Shown: piece after piece, positions 55,006 through 63,367 of the stretch
How positions within the stretch are numbered: position 1 is the stretch's first letter
Layout of the letters: each line of letters begins with the position of its first letter
Origin: Mucilaginibacter sp.
GTDB lineage: Bacteria > Bacteroidota > Bacteroidia > Sphingobacteriales > Sphingobacteriaceae
NCBI RefSeq assembly: GCF_025362475.1
Contig: NZ_JANYGH010000033.1
Span: 1-64,000, forward strand
Direction: 5' to 3'
DNA: 64,000 nt
Program-made: the position numbers and the translations under genes
The notes under the pieces: generated by a model
Database searches by the model: none
Told to the model about the DNA's origin: nothing
The model's input: only the letters and a program-made list of their open reading frames with translations

Positions 55006-58000
55006 TTAGCCTATTGTTTGATATTGTAATTGCTCTAAAACTCTTTTATACTCTTTTGGATACACCTTAACAAATTGGGTTGATGCCTCGTTCCAATTGG
55101 TTAGTATCTGTTGGGCAAGCTTGCTTCCTGTTAAGCTGATGTGCTTACGCAATAAAGCCAGTATCTGCTCTTCATCCTCTAATGATAAAGGATCAAGGTC
55201 TACCATCTCGGTATTGCAGTTTTCGGCAAAGCTATTATCCGGGTTAAATACCCAGGCTAAACCACCGCTCATACCTGCCGCAAAATTACGACCTGTTTTA
55301 CCCAGTATAAGTGCGCGGCCACCGGTCATGTATTCGCAACCATGATCGCCAATACCCTCAACAACAGTGGTAGCTCCAGAGTTACGCACCGCGAAACGCT
55401 CGCCCGCCATACCTCCAACAAACAGCTCGCCCGAAGTAGCACCATAAAGCGCAACGTTACCAATGATGATATTATCTTCAGGAACAAATGTTGCATTTGC
55501 TGCAGGATAGATAGCCAGTTGTGCACCGCATAAACCTTTACCTACATAGTCATTAGCTTCGCCTTCCAACTCAAAGGAAATTCCTTTGGTTGTAAACGCG
55601 CCGAAACTTTGCCCGGCCGACCCTTTGAATTTAAAGTTGATGGTATTATCCGGTAAGCCGGCAGAACCATATTTTTTAGAGATTTCGTTTGATAAAAGCG
55701 TGCCGATAGTACGGTTAACATTGATTACATCAAATGAAGCAAATACAGGCGTTTTATCTTCAAGAGCAACTTTCGCTGTCTCTAATAACTGCCAGTCAAT
55801 TATTTCGCTCATTCCATGATCCTGCTGCTCACTGTTGTACAGTGTCATGCCTTTGGTATTGGTAACCGGGTGCAATATGCCGCTCAGATCTATCTTTTTA
55901 GCTTTCCAGTTATCCAGATGATCTTTCACTTTCAGGAACTGAACGCGTCCAACCATCTCGTTAATGGTACGGAAACCAAGCTCAGCCATGATCTCGCGAA
56001 GTTCTTCGGCCATAAAGCGGAACAGGTTAACTACATGCTCTGGCTTGCCGCTAAACAGTTTCCTCAATTCAGGATCCTGAGTAGCAACACCTACAGGGCA
56101 GGTATTTAAATGACACTTACGCATCATAATACAGCCACCAGCTACAAGCGCGGCAGTAGCAACACCCCACTCCTCGGCGCCCATTAAACAGGCTATAGCC
56201 AAATCGCGACCAGTTTTTAGCTGACCATCTGTTTGCAATACCACACGGCTGCGTAGTTTGTTACGAACTAATGTTTGGTGAGCCTCGGTTAAACCAAGCT
56301 CCCATGGTAAGCCGGCGTGTTTTACAGAGCTTATTGGCGATGCGCCTGTACCACCATCGTACCCTGCAATCAGGATCACATCGGCATGTGCTTTGGCAAC
56401 ACCAGCTGCTATAGTACCAACACCGGCTTTGGATACCAGTTTCACGTTAATACGTGCGGCACGGTTAGCATTTTTAAGATCGAATATTAATTGGGCCAAA
56501 TCCTCGATAGAATAAATATCGTGGTGTGGTGGTGGCGAAATTAAACCTACTCCTGGTGTAGAGTGGCGTGTTTTTGCAATCCAGTCATCAACTTTATGAC
56601 CCGGCAGCTGCCCGCCTTCACCAGGTTTTGCACCTTGTGCCATCTTAATCTGTAACTCATCGGCATTGGTAAGGTAATTTGACGTTACCCCAAAACGAGC
56701 TGATGCCACTTGCTTAATAGCCGAGCGCATTGAATCGCCGCTGGCCATTTTTTCATAACGCATCTCATCCTCGCCACCTTCGCCGGTATTGCTTTTACCA
56801 CCTATGCGGTTCATTGCAATAGCCATAGTGCTATGCGCCTCGTGAGATATAGACCCGAATGACATGGCGCCTGTTGCAAAGCGTTTCATGATGTTTCCTG
56901 CAGGTTCAACCTCATCAATAGAGATAGCTTCGCGGTGATGGGCAAAATCAAGCAATCCACGTATAGTAAAGTGCTTTTCGGTTTGCTCGTTAATTACTTT
57001 AGCATAGTTTTTATATACGGAGTAATCATTGCTGCGGGTGGCATGTTGTAATAAATGCACAGTAGTTGGATTAAACAAGTGAGCCTCTCCCCTGCGTTTC
57101 CACTGGTAAATACCACCTTCGGGCAGTAAATTATCGGCACTTTTTGCATTAAAACCAATGCGGTGTTTACAAAGTGCTTCGCGGGCAATTTCATCCAGGC
57201 CTAAACCACCTATACGGGTAACAGCTCCGCAGAAATACTTGTCAACAACACTTTTGTTTAAACCTAATATCTCAAATACCTGTGAACCATGATATGATTG
57301 CAGTGTAGAGATTCCCATTTTGGAGAAAATCTTTAGCAAACCATCATTTACTGATTTCACATAATTAGTATGCAGTTTTTTAATATCGTAGTTGGTTTCT
57401 AAACTACCGTTATTTTTAACAGTTTCGATAGTAGCCAAAGCCAAATACGGGTTGATTGCAGTAGCACCAAAAGCCAGCAAACAGGCAAAGTGATGAACTT
57501 CCCATGCATCGCCGGTTTCAACAACTAAACCTACAGCACCACGACGTCCTTTTTTAATCAAATGGTGATGCACTGCCGAAACAGCAAGCAAAGTTGGGAT
57601 TGGCGCGTGTTCTGAATCTACCGCACGATCTGAAAGGATCAATACCTCAAAACCATCATCAACAGCATCTTCTGCATAGCGGCAAAGTCTTGCAATACCT
57701 TTTTCTAATGAACCGGGCATGCCATCGGCTACAAAATAAGTTTGCAGTGTTTTAGCATGGAAAAGGCCGGTATCAATACTTCTCAGTTTCTCTAACTGGT
57801 GATTTTTTAATATCGGGTGCTTTAAAACCACGCAATGGCAATGCATTTTATCCTCATCAAGCAGGTTGCCGTTGTTACCTATAAAGGTAGCCAAACTCAT
57901 TACCAAACGCTCGCGAATAGGATCGATAGGCGGATTGGTAACCTGTGCAAAAAACTGTTTAAAATAGCTTGATAAATGTTGTGGCTTATCAGATAAGATA

Positions 58001-59523
58001 GCCAAAGGCACATCTGTACCCATAGAGCCGATGGGCTCTTTACCATCAACAGCCATAGGCTTAATAATGGTATCTATATCCTCGCGACTGTAACCAAATA
58101 CCTGTTGGTAACGGAATACAGATGCTTCTGAAAGGCTGGCAAATGCCAAACGCGGTTCAGTAAGTTCGCTCAGGTTAATTTTATAATTCTCTAACCAACG
58201 GCCATAAGGCTGTTGTGAAGTAATTTGTTTTTTAATCTCATCATCAGTAATGATGCGGCCCTTTTCGGTATCAATCAACAGCATTTTACCGGGTTGCAAA
58301 CGTCCCTTACGTAAAACGGTACTCTCGTCAATATTTAAAGTACCAGCCTCAGATGCTGCTATAACACGGCCATCATTGGTGATCACATAACGCAACGGGC
58401 GAAGACCATTTCTATCAAGCAAAGCTCCTACCAGTTTACCATCGGTAAAGGTAATTGCAGCCGGGCCATCCCAAGGCTCCATTAAGGTTGCATGATACTC
58501 ATAAAACGCTTTTTTAACCGGGTCCATGTGTACGTTGCCATCCCATGCTTCAGGGATCAGCATCATCATTACGTGAGGTAATGAGCGACCAGAATGCAGT
58601 AATATTTCGATTATATTATCCAGGCAGGCAGAATCCGACTGGTTATTATCAATCACCGGCAACAGCATGTCCATTTCTTCGGCCGTAAAATACGACGAAG
58701 CATATGATTTTAAACCGGCATAAAACCAGTTTAAGTTACCCGTAAGGGTGTTAATCTCACCATTATGGGCTATCAGGCGAAAAGGCTGAGCCAGTTTCCA
58801 TGATGGAAATGTATTTGTTGAGAAACGCGAGTGGATCATGGCAAAACCAGATGCAATACGCGGATCTGTAAGATCGGCATAATATTTACGCAGCTGGTAA
58901 GTAGTTACCTGTCCTTTGTAAACAATGGTTTTGCAGGATAACGAGGTAAAATAAAAATGTTCAGCCGCACCAGCTATGGTTTCGGTGATGGTTTTATTAA
59001 TATACCTTCTTAAAATGAATAGCTTACGTTCAAAATCTTCTGCGTTGGTAATATGATGCGGGCGGGCAATAAATATCTGCTCCACATCAGGTTCGGCCTG
59101 GCGGGCGGTTTCACCAACTGCCATTGAATCAACAGTTAATTTGCGGTAACCTAATTTTACAAGACCTAACTTTTCAATAGCATTGGTAATAACTATACGA
59201 CAAGCTTTCTTTTGTGCCGAATCTTTAGGAAAAAATATCATCCCGACACCATACTCACCCGGTTCGGGCAGGCTGATCTCCAGGTTTGAGCATTCTTCCA
59301 TCAGAAACTCATGTGGCAATTGTATCAAAATACCAGCACCATCGCCGGTTTCTGGGTCGCATCCGCAAGCGCCACGGTGTTCCATGTTCTCCAGCATGGT
59401 AAGCGCATCATCAATAATCTGGTTACTTTTATGACCGTTAATATTGGTTATAAATCCAGTCCCGCAGGAGTCGTGTTCAAATTCTGGCCTGTAAAGGCCC
59501 TGGTTGCTCTCAGTTTGATTCAT
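55006..59523 (-). CDS. gltB: glutamate synthase large subunit
   Basis: A 1505-residue glutamate synthase alpha subunit, full length. Cys20 (HDSCGTGF) is the glutaminase nucleophile, exposed after removal of a 19-residue propeptide. The N-terminal glutaminase domain includes HSRFSTNTFPSWKLAQPFRLIAHNGEINT; the central domain leads to the FMN-binding barrel (GEGGEDEMRYEK, IAGYDGGTGASPISS) with the 3Fe-4S ligands in CIMMRKCHLNTCPVG; the C-terminal beta-helix (GDHGCEYMTGGRALILGKTGRNFAAGMSGG) is complete. It is first in the operon with gltD. A short palindrome (GTAACT/AGTTAC, 59552-59567) lies 30 bases upstream of the start, a possible regulatory site. Confidence 0.97.
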   Translation of the reverse strand: MNQTESNQGLYRPEFEHDSCGTGFITNINGHKSNQIIDDALTMLENMEHRGACGCDPETGDGAGILIQLPHEFLMEECSNLEISLPEPGEYGVGMIFFPKDSAQKKACRIVITNAIEKLGLVKLGYRKLTVDSMAVGETARQAEPDVEQIFIARPHHITNAEDFERKLFILRRYINKTITETIAGAAEHFYFTSLSCKTIVYKGQVTTYQLRKYYADLTDPRIASGFAMIHSRFSTNTFPSWKLAQPFRLIAHNGEINTLTGNLNWFYAGLKSYASSYFTAEEMDMLLPVIDNNQSDSACLDNIIEILLHSGRSLPHVMMMLIPEAWDGNVHMDPVKKAFYEYHATLMEPWDGPAAITFTDGKLVGALLDRNGLRPLRYVITNDGRVIAASEAGTLNIDESTVLRKGRLQPGKMLLIDTEKGRIITDDEIKKQITSQQPYGRWLENYKINLSELTEPRLAFASLSEASVFRYQQVFGYSREDIDTIIKPMAVDGKEPIGSMGTDVPLAILSDKPQHLSSYFKQFFAQVTNPPIDPIRERLVMSLATFIGNNGNLLDEDKMHCHCVVLKHPILKNHQLEKLRSIDTGLFHAKTLQTYFVADGMPGSLEKGIARLCRYAEDAVDDGFEVLILSDRAVDSEHAPIPTLLAVSAVHHHLIKKGRRGAVGLVVETGDAWEVHHFACLLAFGATAINPYLALATIETVKNNGSLETNYDIKKLHTNYVKSVNDGLLKIFSKMGISTLQSYHGSQVFEILGLNKSVVDKYFCGAVTRIGGLGLDEIAREALCKHRIGFNAKSADNLLPEGGIYQWKRRGEAHLFNPTTVHLLQHATRSNDYSVYKNYAKVINEQTEKHFTIRGLLDFAHHREAISIDEVEPAGNIMKRFATGAMSFGSISHEAHSTMAIAMNRIGGKSNTGEGGEDEMRYEKMASGDSMRSAIKQVASARFGVTSNYLTNADELQIKMAQGAKPGEGGQLPGHKVDDWIAKTRHSTPGVGLISPPPHHDIYSIEDLAQLIFDLKNANRAARINVKLVSKAGVGTIAAGVAKAHADVILIAGYDGGTGASPISSVKHAGLPWELGLTEAHQTLVRNKLRSRVVLQTDGQLKTGRDLAIACLMGAEEWGVATAALVAGGCIMMRKCHLNTCPVGVATQDPELRKLFSGKPEHVVNLFRFMAEELREIMAELGFRTINEMVGRVQFLKVKDHLDNWKAKKIDLSGILHPVTNTKGMTLYNSEQQDHGMSEIIDWQLLETAKVALEDKTPVFASFDVINVNRTIGTLLSNEISKKYGSAGLPDNTINFKFKGSAGQSFGAFTTKGISFELEGEANDYVGKGLCGAQLAIYPAANATFVPEDNIIIGNVALYGATSGELFVGGMAGERFAVRNSGATTVVEGIGDHGCEYMTGGRALILGKTGRNFAAGMSGGLAWVFNPDNSFAENCNTEMVDLDPLSLEDEEQILALLRKHISLTGSKLAQQILTNWNEASTQFVKVYPKEYKRVLEQLQYQTIG

Positions 59524-59951
59524 CGTAAATTAAACCGTTTTATAAAATGGTGTAACTACGAAGTTACTGATATATAAATAAATTATAAAATTTATCAGAA
59601 TTTTTAAAGATTTCTAAAAAATCAATTATTTAAATCATGTTTATTTAACAATTCATCAACACAAACAGGCAATTATTATGATTTACTAAATGAAAATAAG
59701 ATGTTTTATTGTTTAGAATCAATATAAAGTTGCACCAATTTAACCGTAATCATTTATACAAGCGGTATATTTATTTATAACAGAATAAAATTTTGTTTGC
59801 TAAATCTATATATGCGGTCGTCTTTTTTAAATTTATTAATTGAGAAGAAACAATGCACTTCCTGTAACTGATATTGACTAAAATCCTGGTTCCATTACAT
59901 ATCACCCACGAACTTTTAAAAATTGCTAACTTTGCAAAAAATTAATAACAA
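59524..59951. other. AT-rich divergent region between gltB and gmhB
   Basis: No gene is supported. It holds the palindrome GTAACTACGAAGTTAC (59552-59567) near gltB and the -7 element of gmhB at 59927-59934. The middle is strongly AT-rich with several T-runs. Confidence 0.4.
59927..59934 (+). promoter_or_regulatory. -7 element for gmhB (TAACTTTG)
   Basis: TAACTTTG fits the consensus, 17 bases before the ATG at 59952. No TTG at the usual -33 spacing. Confidence 0.4.
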
Positions 59952-60443
59952 ATGTCTGCAAAAATTAAAGCTGTATTTTTAGATCGTGATGGAGTACTAA
60001 ACCAGGAAATGGGCGATTACGTTCGTCGTTTTGAAGATTTTCATGTACTCGATAATTTCGAAGCGCTTAAAACTTTGCAAAACAGGGGATATATGCTATT
60101 GGTAGCTACCAACCAGGGAGGCCTGGCTAAAGGCTGGTATACAGAGGATGAACTTGCAAAAATGCATAATCATCTAAAACAAGTATATAAAGAACACGGT
60201 GTAGAAATAACCGACTTTTTTTACTGCCCGCACCATCCAAATTTCACCGGTGATTGCGATTGCCGCAAACCAAAACCCGGCTTGTTGTTACAAGGCATCG
60301 AAAAATACAACATTGACCCTACCCTATCCTATTTTATAGGTGACCGCGAGCGCGACGTAGAAGCAGGAACTTCTGCTGGCGTTAAAGGCATATTGATAGA
60401 TAGCGATCAGCCGATAAGTACAGTATTGGATTTGATAGCTTAG
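59952..60443 (+). CDS. gmhB: D-glycero-beta-D-manno-heptose-1,7-bisphosphate 7-phosphatase-like HAD enzyme
   Basis: A 163-residue HAD-IIIA phosphatase. The catalytic DxD is FLDRDGVLN (Asp11 and Asp13), motif II is ATNQGG, and motif III/IV is KPKPG with FIGDRERDVEAG. A four-ligand zinc site typical of GmhB is visible in CPHHPNFTGDCDCRK. The enzyme removes the 7-phosphate of heptose bisphosphate for lipopolysaccharide-core or S-layer heptose synthesis. The other heptose genes are not in the window, and histidinol-phosphatase activity cannot be excluded in the related HisB-N group. Its stop codon abuts a palindromic repeat. Confidence 0.88.
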   Translation: MSAKIKAVFLDRDGVLNQEMGDYVRRFEDFHVLDNFEALKTLQNRGYMLLVATNQGGLAKGWYTEDELAKMHNHLKQVYKEHGVEITDFFYCPHHPNFTGDCDCRKPKPGLLLQGIEKYNIDPTLSYFIGDRERDVEAGTSAGVKGILIDSDQPISTVLDLIA

Positions 60444-60530
60444 CCCAACCCAAACCCTCCCCGGAAAGGAGGGATTTGAAAATATTATTCAAAAGTCTTC
60501 CCTACCGGGGGAGATTTAGAGGGGGCTTTT
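60442..60530. repeat. imperfect palindromic repeat after gmhB, doubling as terminator
   Basis: Starting at the gmhB stop codon, AGCCCAACCCAAACCCTCCCCGG is mirrored, imperfectly, by CCGGGGGAGATTTAGAGGGGGCT ending near 60527 and followed by TTTTT. An internal small hairpin (CTCCCCGGAAAGGAGGG) sits in the left half. It looks like a dispersed GC-rich palindrome that has settled at a gene end and now terminates transcription. Confidence 0.6.
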
Positions 60531-60596
60531 TAACTATTTTTAAAACATTTTACCCCGCTACAACTTTTACCACTATTACAAAGCAAAGAAACCTTT

Positions 60597-62138
60597 ATGC
60601 AAATTAGCCGCTATCTAAAAAACTACGACACATTCATCGCCGCAGTAATTGGCTTTTTTGCTATCCAGCTATTTTGCAAATACAGTGGCATTGGCATCTC
60701 TCCGGATTCCATCATGTATACCAGTGCAGCGCGCAGCTTGAATACCAACGGCACGTTACAAACATTTAACCATATCCCTATTGTTGATTTCCCGGTATTT
60801 TACCCAGTATTTTTAGGGAGCATTATGTTTATTACCCGTATCGATCCGGTAATATTTGGCGCGGTGTTAAACGGATTAATGTTTGCAACACTGATATATA
60901 CGAGTGGTTGGATCATGCACCGTTTTGTACCAACATCCCGCGTTTACAAATGGTTGATGCTGGTGGCTATCATATTGAGTCCGGCGCTGTTGCAGGTGTA
61001 CTCCTATTTATGGTCAGAGACACTGTTTATAGTAGAAACCCTGTTTTTCCTGGTAGCCTTTAGGGAATATCTTTTAAAGCATACCATTAAAACATTGGTT
61101 ATAGCGGCGCTTATAGCTGCCATAAGCTGTATAACCCGGTATGCCGCCGTTACCATTGTGGGCACAGGTGGGCTGCTTTTATTGCTTGACAGGGTTTTAC
61201 CGCTAAAAAAGAAGATTTTTCACATTATTATATATGGCTTTGTTTGCATATCACTATTGGTAAGCAACCTGGTGTTTAACGCTTTCATGTCTGGCACTAC
61301 TACAGGCCCGCGGGAGCCATCTATAACTTCGTTCGGTAAAAACCTGTATTATTTTGGCAATGTGATTTGTGATTGGATGGGACTTACCCCTAATCAATAC
61401 TGGCTATCTATACCCTTGGCTACCATTATATTGCTCGGCTTTATAGCGGCATTGGCATATAATTATTATCGACGCCATTTAGATAGCTTCGAGAACCTGG
61501 CTATTACTTTCGCTTTGGTTTATGGTTTGTTTATCGTGATATCATCAACTTTTTCACGGTATGAGCGCATTAACCACCGCTTGCTTGCGCCTATGTATAT
61601 AACCGCGCTTTGGGGTTATACCAGCTGGGGCTTGCTGCTGCTTAAAAAAATAGTAAATACCAACACGCGCAAAATAGTGGCCGGCATAATGATAGTGCTG
61701 ATGCTGGGCTTTGTTACCAAAGAGTTTTTCATAGATAAAGCCCGCTATGTTGACCAAATAGCCGGAGAATACGGCAACCCTGGTTATACAGATGAAAGCT
61801 GGATCGATTCGGACTTTGCTGCTTATTTAAAAACGATAGATAAAAGCCAGTTCGACCCAAAAGTTACTATTTATACAGATGCACATGAGGCTGTTTACTT
61901 CTTCTCGGGCATGTCATCATACCTTGTCCCTCACCGTTTTTTTAAAAAGGATGTGGCCAAATTTTACAAGATCAAACGTTTTTATCTCATCTGGTTTAAC
62001 GTACTCGAAAATCCGGAGCTTATTAATATAAAGGATATTCAAAAAGTAAAGCATTTGAGGTTAATTAAAGATTTTGGGGCAGAGGGCGGTATTTATGAGT
62101 ATGATGAAAATAATCTGAATCAGAATTTACAGAATTAA
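60597..62138 (+). CDS. polytopic GT-C-type membrane protein (possible glycosyltransferase)
   Basis: A 513-residue membrane protein with about ten predicted helices and a soluble C-terminal domain (from about residue 395). The first extracytoplasmic loop has GISPDSIMYTSAARSL, with an acidic residue where PMT/ArnT-type GT-C glycosyltransferases place a catalytic Asp. This suggests a lipid-linked sugar transferase (GT39-like), but the family match is weak. The last residues (LNQNLQN) are encoded by the left arm of a palindromic repeat at 62114, so the native C-terminus was probably changed by that repeat. Confidence 0.65.
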   Translation: MQISRYLKNYDTFIAAVIGFFAIQLFCKYSGIGISPDSIMYTSAARSLNTNGTLQTFNHIPIVDFPVFYPVFLGSIMFITRIDPVIFGAVLNGLMFATLIYTSGWIMHRFVPTSRVYKWLMLVAIILSPALLQVYSYLWSETLFIVETLFFLVAFREYLLKHTIKTLVIAALIAAISCITRYAAVTIVGTGGLLLLLDRVLPLKKKIFHIIIYGFVCISLLVSNLVFNAFMSGTTTGPREPSITSFGKNLYYFGNVICDWMGLTPNQYWLSIPLATIILLGFIAALAYNYYRRHLDSFENLAITFALVYGLFIVISSTFSRYERINHRLLAPMYITALWGYTSWGLLLLKKIVNTNTRKIVAGIMIVLMLGFVTKEFFIDKARYVDQIAGEYGNPGYTDESWIDSDFAAYLKTIDKSQFDPKVTIYTDAHEAVYFFSGMSSYLVPHRFFKKDVAKFYKIKRFYLIWFNVLENPELINIKDIQKVKHLRLIKDFGAEGGIYEYDENNLNQNLQN

Positions 62139-62231
62139 AGAATGAACAGAATTTAAAAATTCGAATATTTCCATCAATTCGGCTCAGGCAATATTTTGAA
62201 AATCCTCAAATTCTGTAAATTCTAATTCAGA
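62114..62231. repeat. 23-bp inverted repeat overlapping a gene end
   Basis: The 23 bases at 62114-62136 match the reverse complement of 62209-62231 at 22 of 23 positions (one C/T difference), separated by 72 bases. The left arm supplies the last codons and stop of the GT-C gene; the right arm ends 17 bases before the his promoter. It has the form of a small non-autonomous or REP-like element. Confidence 0.7.
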
Positions 62232-62247
62232 CAAATTCATATTAAAT

Positions 62248-62277
62248 TTTGATTTAAAAAACATCTGTCTATATTTG
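62248..62277 (+). promoter_or_regulatory. histidine operon promoter
   Basis: TTTG (62248-62251), 18 nt, TATATTTG (62270-62277) matches the consensus. Transcription should start near 62280, giving a leader of about 160 nt before hisG that contains a histidine-rich peptide. A 10-bp palindrome (TAGTATACTA, 62292-62301) lies between. Confidence 0.75.
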
Positions 62278-62307
62278 CGCAGACTTACCCGTAGTATACT
62301 ATAAAAA

Positions 62308-62367
62308 ATGAACGGTATCGCTTTACATCATCTTCATCTGCATCACCACCATGTGGTGATCAGCTAA
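62308..62367 (+). CDS. hisL: histidine operon leader peptide
   Basis: A 19-codon frame encodes MNGIALHHLHLHHHHVVIS, with seven His residues in nine positions. Only the his operon would be expected to have this in front of it, and hisG begins 71 bases after the stop. Ribosome stalling at the His codons when charged tRNA-His is scarce would change folding of the leader. The last His codons themselves form half of a hairpin (ATCACCAC at 62342-62349 with GTGGTGAT at 62353-62360). The symbol follows the enteric his leader; the two are analogous, not demonstrably homologous. Confidence 0.85.
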   Translation: MNGIALHHLHLHHHHVVIS

Positions 62368-62414
62368 ATGTATGTTTCTACGCGAAATAACAACCTCCGT
62401 TTATACTCTTTTTT
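62342..62414 (+). promoter_or_regulatory. candidate his attenuator region
   Basis: The hairpin 62342-62360 overlaps the leader's His codons and would be opened by a stalled ribosome. A run of six T lies at 62409-62414. I could not find a canonical GC-rich terminator stem immediately before this T-run; only a weak hairpin (TGTTTC with GAAATA, 62374-62390) is visible. Control by translation coupling or a folded alternative is possible. Confidence 0.45.
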
Positions 62415-62438
62415 ATTATAGTTCCTTAAATTCATTTT

Positions 62439-63290
62439 GTGAAAACACTTAAAATTGCGATCCAGAAATCTGGTCGTCTCAACGAAAAATCAGTCGAATT
62501 ACTAAAAAATTGCGGCTTAAACTTCGAAAATTACAAAAGCTCGCTTATTTCCCCAGTATCAAACTTCCCTTTAGAGATCCTTTTTCTTCGCGATGACGAT
62601 ATTCCAGAATACGTTCAGGATGGCATTGCCGACCTGGGTATCGTGGGCGAAAATGTGATACAGGAAACCGAAGTTGAAGTAAACTACCTGCAACGTTTAG
62701 GCTTTGGCAAATGCTCTTTAAAAATTGCAGTACCAAACAATAATGATATTCAGTCGCTTGCCGATTTAAACGGAAAAGCCATTGCAACTACCTATCCGGT
62801 TATATTGCGAAAATTTTTGCAAGAGCAAGGTATCCAGTCAGACATCCGCACCATATCCGGTTCTGTAGAAATTTCTCCGGGCCTTGGCTTAAGTGATGCC
62901 ATTTGCGATCTTGTTTCTACCGGTGGCACGTTAAAAAGCAACGGTTTAAAACCTTTTGCTGATGTAATGTCGTCAGAAGCGGTATTAATTGGCAGCAAAG
63001 GCACCGATGGCAACCACCTGGTGCAGGAACTGATACAACGTATTCAATCTGTTTTGCGCGCAAAAGAGACTAAGTACGTGGTACTTAACGTTCGTAAAGA
63101 TAACCTTGATGCGGTAATTGCTTTATTACCGGGTGTTAAAAGCCCATCGGTAGTACCATTGGCCGAGGCTGACTGGGTTGCTGTACACACCGTGATCCCC
63201 GAGCGTGATTTCTGGGATAGAATAAGCCAGCTGAAACAAGCAGGCGCACAAGGCATTGTAGTAATGCCAATTGAAAAGATAATTTTATAG
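62439..63290 (+). CDS. hisG: ATP phosphoribosyltransferase
   Basis: It catalyses the first, committed step of histidine synthesis, joining ATP and PRPP. A 283-residue long-form HisG with the C-terminal ACT-like regulatory domain (VKSPSVVPLAEADWVAVHTVIPERDFWDRISQL), so it should be feedback-inhibited by histidine and needs no HisZ. The catalytic half has IAIQKSGRLNEKSVELLKNCGL and the PRPP loop (SDAICDLVSTGGTLKSNGLK). It starts with GTG. The first structural gene of the operon, 71 bases after the histidine-rich leader peptide. Confidence 0.96.
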   Translation: MKTLKIAIQKSGRLNEKSVELLKNCGLNFENYKSSLISPVSNFPLEILFLRDDDIPEYVQDGIADLGIVGENVIQETEVEVNYLQRLGFGKCSLKIAVPNNNDIQSLADLNGKAIATTYPVILRKFLQEQGIQSDIRTISGSVEISPGLGLSDAICDLVSTGGTLKSNGLKPFADVMSSEAVLIGSKGTDGNHLVQELIQRIQSVLRAKETKYVVLNVRKDNLDAVIALLPGVKSPSVVPLAEADWVAVHTVIPERDFWDRISQLKQAGAQGIVVMPIEKIIL

Positions 63291-63296
63291 CTGGTA

Positions 63297-63357
63297 GTTT
63301 ACTTTAGCGGTTTGCATTAATACTCAGACTGCTAAAGTAAACCGCCCACTGCAAACT
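63297..63357 (+). other. hisG-hisD intergenic hairpin with possible pseudoknot
   Basis: GTTTACTTTAGC (63297-63308) pairs perfectly with GCTAAAGTAAAC (63331-63342). GTTTGCA (63310-63316), inside the loop, can pair with TGCAAAC (63350-63356) outside it, the layout of an H-type pseudoknot. The structure ends 11 bases before the hisD ATG. Confidence 0.45.
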
Positions 63358-63367
63358 GATAACTGCA

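Noticed and set aside
63291..63367. Terminator between hisG and hisD
   Set aside because: The 12-bp hairpin is not followed by a T-run, and the genes are functionally one operon, so an RNA-structure role is more likely.
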